This document shows, one piece after another, positions 1-7,619 of a stretch of DNA of 64,000 nucleotides. Below the pieces are notes generated by a model. The model was not told the DNA's origin. It saw only the letters and a program-made list of their open reading frames with translations, and searched no databases. The DNA lies in NCBI GenBank assembly GCA_965220465.1, contig CBDCPZ010000017.1:124001-188000 (forward strand), written 5' to 3'. Origin of the DNA: JAHDHW01 sp965220465 (GTDB lineage: Bacteria > Bacteroidota > Bacteroidia > Chitinophagales > Saprospiraceae). The position numbers and the translations under genes were made by a program. Every line of letters begins with the position of its first letter. Positions within the stretch are counted from its first letter, which is position 1.

Positions 1-883
1 TAAAATAATGTTCGTCGCAAGATATTTGAGCCATCGGATAACTGACCGTTGGTGCTTTTTTAAGTAAGTTGCCATAAGCCGAACCAATCATTCCATATAT
101 TTTTATAAAAAGCGAAGGGATCTTTATTTTCGGTGGTTTTACGTTTACAATTTTTGCGACAAGCGTAAACATTTCCTGGTAGGACAGATTGATGTTTCCG
201 ACGATATAACTCTCCCCGATTTTCCCTTTTGTAAGGCCATTGGCCATGGCGATTGCAGCATCTTTTACAGATACGTAATTTCGACCTCCGGGCGCAAAGC
301 CAGGCACTTTTTGCTCATAAATAGCCAAAATCAAAGCTCCTGCGCTGGGCTTGGTGTCATAAGGCCCCAACATAAAAGTAGGATTGACTGTGATTGCCGG
401 CAAACCTTGTTCTTTTACTGCTTTTAGAATAATACGCTGGGCTTCTAGTTTGGAATCCATGTAATCCAGGCCATATTTTGCGGATTGATAGGGAAGCTGT
501 TCGTTTCCGGGTTTTTCTTTCGAACCAAAACCAAATGAATTGGCGGTTCCGATATAAACCAGGCGCTTGATTTTCGCTTTTAGACAAGCGTCAATAATGT
601 TTTGGGTTCCTTCGACATTTACCCTTCGGATCATTTCAGAACGGCTGGGCCAGATATTGGTATTGGCGGCGGCGTGGATGACTGCATCGCAGCCCTGAAT
701 TGCTTTTTCAATATCCTGGGGTTTTAAAATATTTCCGTAAAAACGATTAATATTAAGCTTTTCAAGAGATTGGGTCGGGCTATTAGGTAAAAGTATGACA
801 TTTACTTCGTGATTTCTTGAAAGCAATTCTCTCACAAGGTTGTTGCCCAATAATCCATCTGCCCCGGTAACGAGTATTTTCAT
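1..883 (-). CDS. NAD-dependent epimerase/reductase (extended SDR), 3' end outside window
   Basis: The reading frame opens with ATG at 883 and stays open to base 1, giving about 294 residues with the C-terminus missing. The N-terminus MKILVTGADGLLGNNL carries the GxxGxxG Rossmann motif of NAD(P)-binding short-chain dehydrogenases. A YxxxK catalytic pair (YMDSK) lies near residue 140, and the segment around AAANTNIWPS resembles the extended-SDR core. Family members reduce or epimerise nucleotide sugars, sterols or dihydroflavonol-like substrates in the cytoplasm; the substrate cannot be read here. It lies downstream of the cysteine synthase-like gene on the same strand, separated by a 240-base gap with a hairpin. 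The fold call is firm and the specific activity unknown. Confidence 0.85.
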   Translation of the reverse strand, partial: MKILVTGADGLLGNNLVRELLSRNHEVNVILLPNSPTQSLEKLNINRFYGNILKPQDIEKAIQGCDAVIHAAANTNIWPSRSEMIRRVNVEGTQNIIDACLKAKIKRLVYIGTANSFGFGSKEKPGNEQLPYQSAKYGLDYMDSKLEAQRIILKAVKEQGLPAITVNPTFMLGPYDTKPSAGALILAIYEQKVPGFAPGGRNYVSVKDAAIAMANGLTKGKIGESYIVGNINLSYQEMFTLVAKIVNVKPPKIKIPSLFIKIYGMIGSAYGNLLKKAPTVSYPMAQISCDEHYF

Positions 884-1056
884 TTAGTATGTTTATTAAT
901 GTTGTTCAAAAATAAAATCTTGACGCTGCAAGACGCTGATTTTTATGATTTATTATGTTTGAATTTCCAGAACAATAAGACTTTTGAAAATACCTTGATT
1001 TAAGTTTTTTAAATTTGAACACAATTTTTTTAAAAATAGATTTTGCATTTATAACA

Positions 1057-1092
1057 AAGTGGTTTGCATTTTTAGACGTTTGCAAACCACTT
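1057..1092 (-). terminator. Hairpin downstream of the cysteine synthase-like gene
   Basis: A perfect 12-base inverted repeat (AAGTGGTTTGCA at 1057-1068 and its complement at 1081-1092) with a 12-base loop lies 31 bases past the stop codon at 1124. The minus-strand continuation is only moderately T-rich, so termination is probable but not certain. Confidence 0.5.
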
Positions 1093-1123
1093 CATTCTAA
1101 GAAAATTCAATTCCTGTTTTGAT

Positions 1124-2155
1124 TTATATGCTTCTGAGAAATTTTCGAAATCTCAGCATGTATTTGTAGTTTTTCTGACCATAAAGGAAGCCTTGCTCTT
1201 CCATCCACTCGTCATTAAATATTTTGCCTAAATAACGGCTACCGTGATCAGCAAAAATCAGTACGATCACATCATCCTTTTTCATATCATTCCTCACTTC
1301 AAACAACCCTTGCAAGACTGCTCCGCTGGAATAACCGACCAACATGCCTTCCTGTTTGGCTAAGCGGCGCGCTTTGAAAGCACTCTGTTTGTCGGTCACT
1401 TTAACATATCGATCGATTACATTGAAATTCACGTTTGCCGGAATGATGTTTTTACCGGTTCCTTCTATTCGGTAGGAATAGATTTCGTTTTCATCATAAA
1501 CCCCGGTTTCATAGTATTTTTTCAATACCGAGCCATAAGCATCAATAGCAATAATCTGGATATCCGGATTTTTTTCTTTTAAAAATTGAGCTGTTCCGCT
1601 CAAAGTTCCTCCAGTCCCTGTACTGCAAATCAAATGAGTGATTTTTCCTTCGGTTTGCTTCCAGATTTCAGGGCCGGTAGACATATAATGCGCTTCACAG
1701 TTGTCTATATTAAAATTTTGATTGAGATACAATGAGTTGGGAATATCCTTAGAAAATTGCTTTGCTCTTTCATAATAAGAAGCCGGATCATCGGGTTTTG
1801 CGCTTTTTGGGCAAAGGATCACGCGAGCACCCATCGCTTTGAGCAAGTTGATTTTTTCTTTAGAAACCTTACTGGTAACAGTGAGTATGCAGCGATAACC
1901 CCTAATTGCACTGATCATCGCTATACTAAAGCCCGTATTGCCCGAAGTTGCTTCAATGATGGTCCCTCCGGGTTGAAGCCTGCCTTCTTGTTCCGCTTTG
2001 TCAATCATGTGAATCGCAATACGATCCTTTGCGGAAAGCCCAGGATTCATTGACTCCATTTTAGCATACACCGTTCCTTTAATCCCTCGGGTTATTTTGT
2101 TGAGCTTGATAAGTGGCGTGTTGCCGATAGCCTCCAGAATGTTATTAAATCTCAT
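1124..2155 (-). CDS. Cysteine synthase / cystathionine beta-synthase-type PLP enzyme
   Basis: A 343-residue fold-type II PLP enzyme. It carries the family signature NTPLIKL near residue 12, the Schiff-base lysine in SAKDR (K43), the substrate loop TSGNTG and the phosphate-binding glycine loop STGTGGT. Such enzymes make cysteine from O-acetylserine and sulfide, or cystathionine from serine and homocysteine; which one cannot be separated by eye. There is no C-terminal CBS regulatory pair, so the length fits the short bacterial form. The frame is open upstream to 2302, but I chose ATG 2155 because MRFNNILEAIGNTPL is the normal family start and the extra 49 codons translate a low-complexity leader. 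A -7-like promoter motif sits at 2227-2234. Confidence 0.9.
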   Translation of the reverse strand: MRFNNILEAIGNTPLIKLNKITRGIKGTVYAKMESMNPGLSAKDRIAIHMIDKAEQEGRLQPGGTIIEATSGNTGFSIAMISAIRGYRCILTVTSKVSKEKINLLKAMGARVILCPKSAKPDDPASYYERAKQFSKDIPNSLYLNQNFNIDNCEAHYMSTGPEIWKQTEGKITHLICSTGTGGTLSGTAQFLKEKNPDIQIIAIDAYGSVLKKYYETGVYDENEIYSYRIEGTGKNIIPANVNFNVIDRYVKVTDKQSAFKARRLAKQEGMLVGYSSGAVLQGLFEVRNDMKKDDVIVLIFADHGSRYLGKIFNDEWMEEQGFLYGQKNYKYMLRFRKFLRSI

Positions 2156-2226
2156 AGGTCTTCTAATTAGGTTCTGTGTATAAAGTGTCCTTAGGGTACA
2201 ATAGGAATTAATTGGCCAGTAGGTTG

Positions 2227-2234
2227 CAAAAATA
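2227..2234 (-). promoter_or_regulatory. Candidate -7 element TATTTTTG for the cysteine synthase-like gene
   Basis: Read on the minus strand this matches the Bacteroidota -7 consensus TAnnTTTG, 72 bases before the chosen start at 2155. No clear -33 TTTG was found at the expected spacing. It also argues against translation starting at 2302. Confidence 0.35.
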
Positions 2235-2350
2235 AAACAAAGCTTTCTTTTTCTTGCCTTTTTAAGGATAAAATAATTCTTTTTCAGAATATCTTTGCCC
2301 AAATAGATAGTCTAGTTTCAAAAAATACTTACAAAATTGGAACAAGCTAT

Positions 2351-2358
2351 TATATTTG
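2351..2358 (+). promoter_or_regulatory. Candidate -7 element TATATTTG for the NUDIX gene
   Basis: Exact match to TAnnTTTG, 30 bases upstream of the ATG at 2388. No convincing -33 element is visible. Confidence 0.4.
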
Positions 2359-2387
2359 CGTTGAACATATTTCTTTTTAAATAAATT

Positions 2388-2813
2388 ATGGCCAAGACAA
2401 AAATTTTATTAAAAGCCAGATTGATCGTTGAAGATAACGGGCAAATCCTATTGCTTAAGCAAACGAATCAGCAAGGAGGCAAATATACACTGGTTGGCGG
2501 CACCGTCGAAGATTATGAATTTGCACAAAAAGCCTTGATTCGGGAGAGCTTTGAAGAATCAGGAATAGTTATAAAGGCAAACGATCTACAACTTGTCCAT
2601 ACTTTGCACAAGAAAAAAGACGAAATCACGCGTATCGTACTTTATTTTAAAGCCATTAAATGGACAGGAGATATTCGATCGGGAGAGCCAAAGAAATTTA
2701 AAAAAGTGGCTTGGTTTCCTATTGACGACCTCCCGAAAAGCATGTCAGCAACTGTTCGCCATGCTTTAAAACACTATCGCCGTGGCAGCCGATACTCTGA
2801 AATGTCTACCTAA
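2388..2813 (+). CDS. NUDIX hydrolase
   Basis: A 141-residue protein with a complete Nudix box at about residues 38-60. It has the pattern G-x5-E-x7-RE-x2-EE-x-G, read as GTVEDYE followed by FAQKALIRESFEESGI; the usual hydrophobic residue after RE is a serine here. The box coordinates Mg2+ for hydrolysis of nucleoside diphosphates linked to another group, such as oxidised dNTPs, ADP-sugars or cap-like compounds. The protein is a single domain with no signal peptide, so it acts in the cytoplasm. The substrate cannot be predicted. It has its own promoter-like motif and looks monocistronic. Confidence 0.9.
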   Translation: MAKTKILLKARLIVEDNGQILLLKQTNQQGGKYTLVGGTVEDYEFAQKALIRESFEESGIVIKANDLQLVHTLHKKKDEITRIVLYFKAIKWTGDIRSGEPKKFKKVAWFPIDDLPKSMSATVRHALKHYRRGSRYSEMST

Positions 2814-2967
2814 AAGTTAACCAAAAGCTACAGAGAGTAAGTTTTTTAGGTCTCCCTTGAGAATTGATTCGTTTAAATTTTTAAAAGTTTTTCGAATACT
2901 TTTTTGAGTTTGCACAAAAAAAGGTTTATTAAGGAAAGAGTAGCAAATTCGCTTGTCAAAAAATATG

Positions 2968-2975
2968 TACATTTG
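2968..2975 (+). promoter_or_regulatory. Candidate -7 element TACATTTG for the antiporter gene
   Basis: Exact TAnnTTTG match 36 bases upstream of the ATG at 3011. Confidence 0.35.
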
Positions 2976-3010
2976 CACGGTTTTGGCAAAATCCTTCAGG
3001 AAAATATTTT

Positions 3011-3940
3011 ATGGACATTGCGTTATATCTAGGCCTTTTTGTAGTGAGTTTGGCTGTTTTGTTGAAAGCAGCGGATTGGTTTATTGATGCTGCTGAAGAA
3101 ATTGGTATTTCTTTGGGCATCTCGCCTTTTATAATCGGAGTCACGATAATTGCTTTTGGTACTTCATTGCCCGAATTAGCCACTTCTATTGCCAGTGTTT
3201 TTGCCGGAACCTCTGAAATCGTCATCGGAAATGTCGTCGGATCAAATATTACCAACATTGCACTGGTATTAGGTTTGACGGTGGTTGTGGTCAGAGAAAT
3301 CAAGTTGCACGATCAAATCTGGCATGTTGATATGCCTTTTCTTTTAAGTTCTTCGTTTTTGATGTGGTTTGTGGTAAGGGATGGAAATGTAAGCATCTTT
3401 GAGGCATTTATTCTATTGGGAACGCTAGTGCTGTTTTTGGTATATTCATTAAAATCAGATGAAGGTGAAGAGGATACTTATCGCACCAAAGTTTCCTGGA
3501 AAAGCTATGTTTGGCTTATTGTAGGGGGAGCATTAGTTTGGCTGGGAGCAGATTATACGATTTTTTCCATCACCAAACTTTCTGTTTTAATGGGAGTGAG
3601 TTCTGAGGTAATTGCACTTTCATTTGTTGCTTTGGGGACTTCACTTCCTGAAGTAATTGTAAGTCTCGGAGCTGCTCGTAAAGGCAAAACTTCCATCGCA
3701 GTTGGAAATGTTTTAGGATCCAATATTTTCAACACCTTTGCAGTGATGGGTATACCTGCTTTTTTTGGAAAACTAACCATACCTCAGAATGTTTTAGATT
3801 TTAGCCTACCCTTGATGATCATCATGACGATCCTTTTTGCAGTGATGACAATCTCTCGCAGAATAACACGATGGGAAGGAATCATCCTTCTGATCTTTTA
3901 TGTTTTTTATATGGTAGAACTTTTTACCAAAAATGCTTGA
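3011..3940 (+). CDS. Calcium/sodium antiporter (CaCA superfamily, YrbG-like)
   Basis: A 309-residue integral membrane protein with about ten hydrophobic segments. The two inverted alpha-repeats that form the ion pathway are both present. The first has GTSLPELATS followed by GNVVGSNITNI near residues 52-82; the second has GTSLPEVIVS followed by GNVLGSNIFN near residues 211-240. The two GTSLPE acidic residues are the cation ligands known in this family. It exchanges Na+ or H+ for Ca2+ across the inner membrane. The length is normal for the bacterial K+-independent type. There are no co-transcribed neighbours. Confidence 0.93.
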   Translation: MDIALYLGLFVVSLAVLLKAADWFIDAAEEIGISLGISPFIIGVTIIAFGTSLPELATSIASVFAGTSEIVIGNVVGSNITNIALVLGLTVVVVREIKLHDQIWHVDMPFLLSSSFLMWFVVRDGNVSIFEAFILLGTLVLFLVYSLKSDEGEEDTYRTKVSWKSYVWLIVGGALVWLGADYTIFSITKLSVLMGVSSEVIALSFVALGTSLPEVIVSLGAARKGKTSIAVGNVLGSNIFNTFAVMGIPAFFGKLTIPQNVLDFSLPLMIIMTILFAVMTISRRITRWEGIILLIFYVFYMVELFTKNA

Positions 3941-3956
3941 TATTAGAATTTATTTC

Positions 3957-3964
3957 TATATTTG
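3957..3964 (+). promoter_or_regulatory. Candidate promoter (TTG-N17-TATATTTG) for the cargo gene at 4192
   Basis: TAnnTTTG matches exactly, and a TTG lies at 3937-3939, 17 bases upstream, close to the expected -33 spacing. This implies a leader of about 220 bases. The leader holds a small perfect hairpin (GTCTGG-TTT-CCAGAC at 4037-4051) but no recognisable riboswitch. Confidence 0.4.
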
Positions 3965-4191
3965 CGCCAGTACGTTTATAGTTTACTTTTTATATTCCTT
4001 TCGAACAATTCAATCAATCCCACGGACAAAGAATTTGTCTGGTTTCCAGACCTGCAGGCGATTTAGTTTATATGGTATGTTGCGTCCATTAAACTGATAA
4101 AATATTTACAAAATCTTAATATTAAAGACATTTTTAGCATTGCTATAACTGCTAATTTTATGTGATTTTTTAACTTTCAAAACCGTTAATT

Positions 4192-5400
4192 ATGAAAAGA
4201 GTTTTACTTGTAATTACATTTCTGTCAATTTATCTATTTAGTTTCGGACAAGATGATATTCCTCAAATCTATGATTTTACAGGATATACCGGTGCCGGAT
4301 TGGCTCCATCTCCGAGTGCGGGTCAATTAGATTCGGACTCCTGGAGTGTGACAGGAATGTCTGAAGGGAATAGTGGCTTTGGAGACACAAATGAATCAGG
4401 AGATTTTGCTAGGGGCAATACTTCAGGAGGTGTTGGTACAGGAGGTCTTTATTCTTTAAGTAGTGGTGCTATTTGGTTTCAACCTGGAGGTAGCGATTTT
4501 ACCCCTGGCGATTTAATATTAAAAATTTGTAACAATAGTAGTTCAACTATGGTGGATATAGATGTGGATTATAATATTAAATATCTAAATGATCAAGGGA
4601 GGGCAAATTCATTTAATTTTTCATGGGCAAAAGTTTCAGATGGAAATTATACAACGGTTGATGCATTAGATTTTACTACACCTGGAGCATCAGATGCAAA
4701 TGGTGTCCAAACAATTCCAAGGAGTACAACAATAACAGCTAATTTGGTAGATACAGATTGTTTGCTGCTAAAATGGACATCTAATGATGTTTCAGGCTCT
4801 GGGAGCCGTGATGAGATAGGAGTAGATGACATTGACGTTAAAGAGAATTTAATCCCTGCCCCCGTTTCCCTCACCTCCTTCACCGCCAAACCAATGGCAA
4901 ACAAAGAAGTACAACTCAACTGGACCACTGCTTCCGAAGAAAACAATGAATACTTCAGCGTTGAGTATAGTGTCGATGGTCGGTCATTTAATGAAATAAA
5001 CCGTGTTGTAGGAGCAGGGACAACAACAGTAACCCAGCACTACTCTTTTATGCATAAGGAAGCAGAAAGGGGCAACAATTATTACCGACTGCGACAGGTT
5101 GATTTTGACGGTACTTTTTCGTTCAGTGATATAGAAGTTGTTGTTTTGACTGATGAAAGTGAAATTGCCATCCAACCTACGCTGGCTCAGCAAAGCATTG
5201 AAGTCAGTATTAATGAAAACTTAAGTAATAATGGAACCCTTGAGGTGATCGACTGGATCGGACAGACGGTGATGTCTGAAAACTTCTCCTCAGAAAACAA
5301 CAAATTTACGTTGGATGTAAGTAATCTCGAAAGCGGACATTATATTCTACGGATAAATACAAATAGCGGAATGGAAACAGCGCGTTTTGTGAAATTATAA
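4192..5400 (+). CDS. Secreted protein with T9SS type A sorting domain
   Basis: A 402-residue T9SS cargo protein. Residues 1-20 (MKRVLLVITFLSIYLFSFGQ) form a Sec signal peptide. Residues 21-220 are a Gly/Ser/Asp-rich beta domain of unknown function. A fibronectin-like stalk begins near residue 222 (PVSLTSFTAK) and includes YYRLRQVDFDG. The last 75 or so residues are a type A C-terminal sorting domain ending in GHYILRIN and RFVKL. It should be exported across the outer membrane by the T9SS and attached to the cell surface or released. The stalk is the same module as in the five minus-strand genes that follow. Base composition rises sharply in G+C at about 4855, the start of the stalk, which suggests domain shuffling. 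Confidence 0.85.
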   Translation: MKRVLLVITFLSIYLFSFGQDDIPQIYDFTGYTGAGLAPSPSAGQLDSDSWSVTGMSEGNSGFGDTNESGDFARGNTSGGVGTGGLYSLSSGAIWFQPGGSDFTPGDLILKICNNSSSTMVDIDVDYNIKYLNDQGRANSFNFSWAKVSDGNYTTVDALDFTTPGASDANGVQTIPRSTTITANLVDTDCLLLKWTSNDVSGSGSRDEIGVDDIDVKENLIPAPVSLTSFTAKPMANKEVQLNWTTASEENNEYFSVEYSVDGRSFNEINRVVGAGTTTVTQHYSFMHKEAERGNNYYRLRQVDFDGTFSFSDIEVVVLTDESEIAIQPTLAQQSIEVSINENLSNNGTLEVIDWIGQTVMSENFSSENNKFTLDVSNLESGHYILRINTNSGMETARFVKL

Positions 5401-5435
5401 TCACTGTTTGATTGGTTTAATTTCAGACTCGAAAT

Positions 5436-5472
5436 AAAAAAGGGAAACGTTTTTAAAACGTTTCCCTTTTTT
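5436..5472. terminator. Bidirectional terminator between convergent cargo genes
   Basis: A 14-base stem (AAAAAAGGGAAACG at 5436-5449 and its complement at 5459-5472) with an A-run on one side and a T-run on the other serves the plus-strand gene ending at 5400 and the minus-strand gene ending at 5489. Confidence 0.85.
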
Positions 5473-5488
5473 ATCGAAAAAAATTAAT

Positions 5489-7282
5489 TTAATCTCTGCT
5501 GGCTCGAAGAATTTTTTTAGCAACCTTTTCCTTACCATTGTCAATGGTCAGATAATAAAAATTCGTTTCGTGCTCCTCCCAATTTAAAGTGTAACGGTTT
5601 ATTCCGGCTTTCAATTCAATTTTTACTTCTTTGATTTTTCTACCCATAAAATCAGATAAAATCATTATCGCTTTGGATTTATTTTGTGTATGAATCAAAA
5701 CCGTCACCTCCTCTTCTGCAGGAATCGGAAAGACTTCTACCAGGTAAATTTCTGCTTTGGTTCGTTCAACGGCGATGATTTCTGAAAACTCAAAAGTTCC
5801 GTCAAAATCGACGATGCGCAAACGATAATAAGCCGAAGAAACAGGATTGAAGTCTTCGGCTTCATAACTTTGCAATGTGATTGAATTTCCAACAGCATTA
5901 ATGCGGTCAATTTCTTCAAAATCCGTTGTTCCATCAACAGATCGCTCAACGATAAATACCATGGTATTTTCTTCAGAAGCGGTTTGCCATTTTAGTACGT
6001 TGGTACGTTCTTCAGCGTAACCATTAAAAGAAATCAACTCTACCGGCAATGGACCAAGAAAAGTTAAAGTTACATTATTAGATCCTCCTATGTTATAAGA
6101 AAGTTCAAGATTTGCACCATTAAAAGGAATCAGCGAACCTTCTGGAAGACCATTAAAAATGCCTACAATTGGATTGCCGGCTACATTATTAATTATCGTA
6201 AAAATATTACTCGCGGCAGGCGGATACATGCCACTTAGATTTAAATCTGCTCCGCTGATGGTGATTGTGCCACTTGATATTTCTAACTGGTCGTAACTTG
6301 AAGCTCCAGTTATATCAATATCAAGGTCAACACTAGTTAAATCAATTGAATTTAAAAAAGTAAATTTTCCAACAGGAGTTCCGGATGTTCCAGGTGACAT
6401 TGTTCCTGATGGATCTGCGTTAAAGTTTTTTGCATTAATAATACCATCTCCTGCAAATGTCCCATAATTATTGAAATTCACTTCTCCTTGTAAAATATTA
6501 TCCTGAACATTTGAGACCGTTACCGTACCGTGATTATTAAAAGTAACATCGTTGTTGAGGTCTATTCCGTGATCAATGAAGCCGCCTCCTGAAATGGTAA
6601 TTGTACCTGCGCTGTTATTATTAATTATAGCACCTCCCGACACAACACTGCTAAAATGAATCCCATCACCACAAGAAGAGGAAGCAGAAATTTCAATAGT
6701 TCCTGAATTGGTTAGATCATCACTAATTTCTATGCCGTGTGCTCCTTTTGCAGTGATATTGAGGATTCCAGTAGTTCCTACTGTAACAGAAGTATATTGA
6801 TTAATGTCCAACCCGTCACCGCTTGCATCACTAAGGATGTTAAAAGTACCATCAATAATGAGGCTACTTTCATTTCCGCTAACTCCTTCAATACGAACTC
6901 CATTACTGCCTTCGTGTCCTCCTTTTGTCGTCGTTAAAGTAGCTCCATCCGCAATAGTAAGATTACCACTTGTATTAATATACATAACCGGAGGCACCAA
7001 AAAAGGATTACCACCAGTATCACCATCAGCTCCAAGAGCTATTGATTCTACAGTGATATTATTTCCGGAAGAAATGTTAGCACTATTATTATTATTAATA
7101 AAGGTATCATCAATTGTGGCAGGAGGAATATCGCCATCCCAATTGTCATCATCGGTCCATTCGATATTCGGAGGCATACTACCATGATCCCAATACCTAT
7201 CTGCCGAAAGAATACTTTGTGATAAGAGCGAATTAAAAGGTACCCCTAACATCAGAAAATAGAGTAAGATTCTTTTGTTCAT
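5489..7282 (-). CDS. Beta-helix-like repeat surface protein, T9SS type A (array member 1)
   Basis: A 597-residue protein. Residues 1-22 are a signal peptide. Residues 25-60 hold the W..DDNWDGDIPPATIDD start module, and residues 65-400 are degenerate repeats of the form N-G-T-x-x-I and D-G-I, typical of a right-handed beta-helix. Residues 412-506 form a fibronectin-like stalk (PLPVELISF to YYRLRIVDFDG), and residues 515-597 a type A sorting domain. The passenger matches array member 2 (7620-9386) block for block. The sorting domain, which ends VAKKILRASRD, differs from the RFIKL-like ends of the other four. It should be surface-exposed via the T9SS. The ligand and role, such as adhesion or matrix, are unknown. 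It converges on the 4192 gene at a shared terminator. Confidence 0.85.
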   Translation of the reverse strand: MNKRILLYFLMLGVPFNSLLSQSILSADRYWDHGSMPPNIEWTDDDNWDGDIPPATIDDTFINNNNSANISSGNNITVESIALGADGDTGGNPFLVPPVMYINTSGNLTIADGATLTTTKGGHEGSNGVRIEGVSGNESSLIIDGTFNILSDASGDGLDINQYTSVTVGTTGILNITAKGAHGIEISDDLTNSGTIEISASSSCGDGIHFSSVVSGGAIINNNSAGTITISGGGFIDHGIDLNNDVTFNNHGTVTVSNVQDNILQGEVNFNNYGTFAGDGIINAKNFNADPSGTMSPGTSGTPVGKFTFLNSIDLTSVDLDIDITGASSYDQLEISSGTITISGADLNLSGMYPPAASNIFTIINNVAGNPIVGIFNGLPEGSLIPFNGANLELSYNIGGSNNVTLTFLGPLPVELISFNGYAEERTNVLKWQTASEENTMVFIVERSVDGTTDFEEIDRINAVGNSITLQSYEAEDFNPVSSAYYRLRIVDFDGTFEFSEIIAVERTKAEIYLVEVFPIPAEEEVTVLIHTQNKSKAIMILSDFMGRKIKEVKIELKAGINRYTLNWEEHETNFYYLTIDNGKEKVAKKILRASRD

Positions 7283-7619
7283 AACAATATCATCTAAACA
7301 GATGTATTTAGTTTTTTGTAAATCTTCAAAAACGGTTGAGGGGGAATAAAAATAGTAATGGGCTATGATGACATTGTATTAGAAAAATATGTCACCTTAT
7401 AAAAATTATATAGTAAAAATAAATCAAATTTTGGTTTTATAATGAATTAAGGAGGTAAATATAATACTATTGACATTATGATGCCAAATGAAAACATATA
7501 TAATTCGGAAACATTGTTAAATACTATGTTTTTTGAATGATTTTAGCACTCTTTAACATTTTTAAATAATAAAAATAATAGACCATTTAGGTTTTGTTTA
7601 AAAACTAGTTGCTGATAAT
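7283..7619. other. Intergenic leader between array members 1 and 2
   Basis: A 337-base AT-rich gap with no ORF of substance. It holds the leader motif at 7328-7354 and otherwise nothing I recognise. Confidence 0.5.
7328..7354 (-). promoter_or_regulatory. Promoter/leader motif shared by array genes (copy in front of member 1)
   Basis: On the minus strand this reads TATTTTTATTCCCCCTCAACC then GTTTTT. The order is the same as in front of members 3 and 4: a TATTTTT-like box, a C-rich block, then ACCGTTTT. It lies about 50-70 bases upstream of the ATG at 7282. The TATTTTTA is a seven-of-eight match to the -7 box. Confidence 0.4.

Noticed and set aside
357..587. A 76-codon minus-strand frame in the epimerase region
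   Set aside because: It is a shifted frame inside the epimerase gene, whose own frame runs from 883 to the window edge with clear motifs.
2156..2302. N-terminal extension of the cysteine synthase-like gene
   Set aside because: The family start motif is at 2155, the extension is low-complexity, and a promoter-like box at 2227-2234 lies within it.
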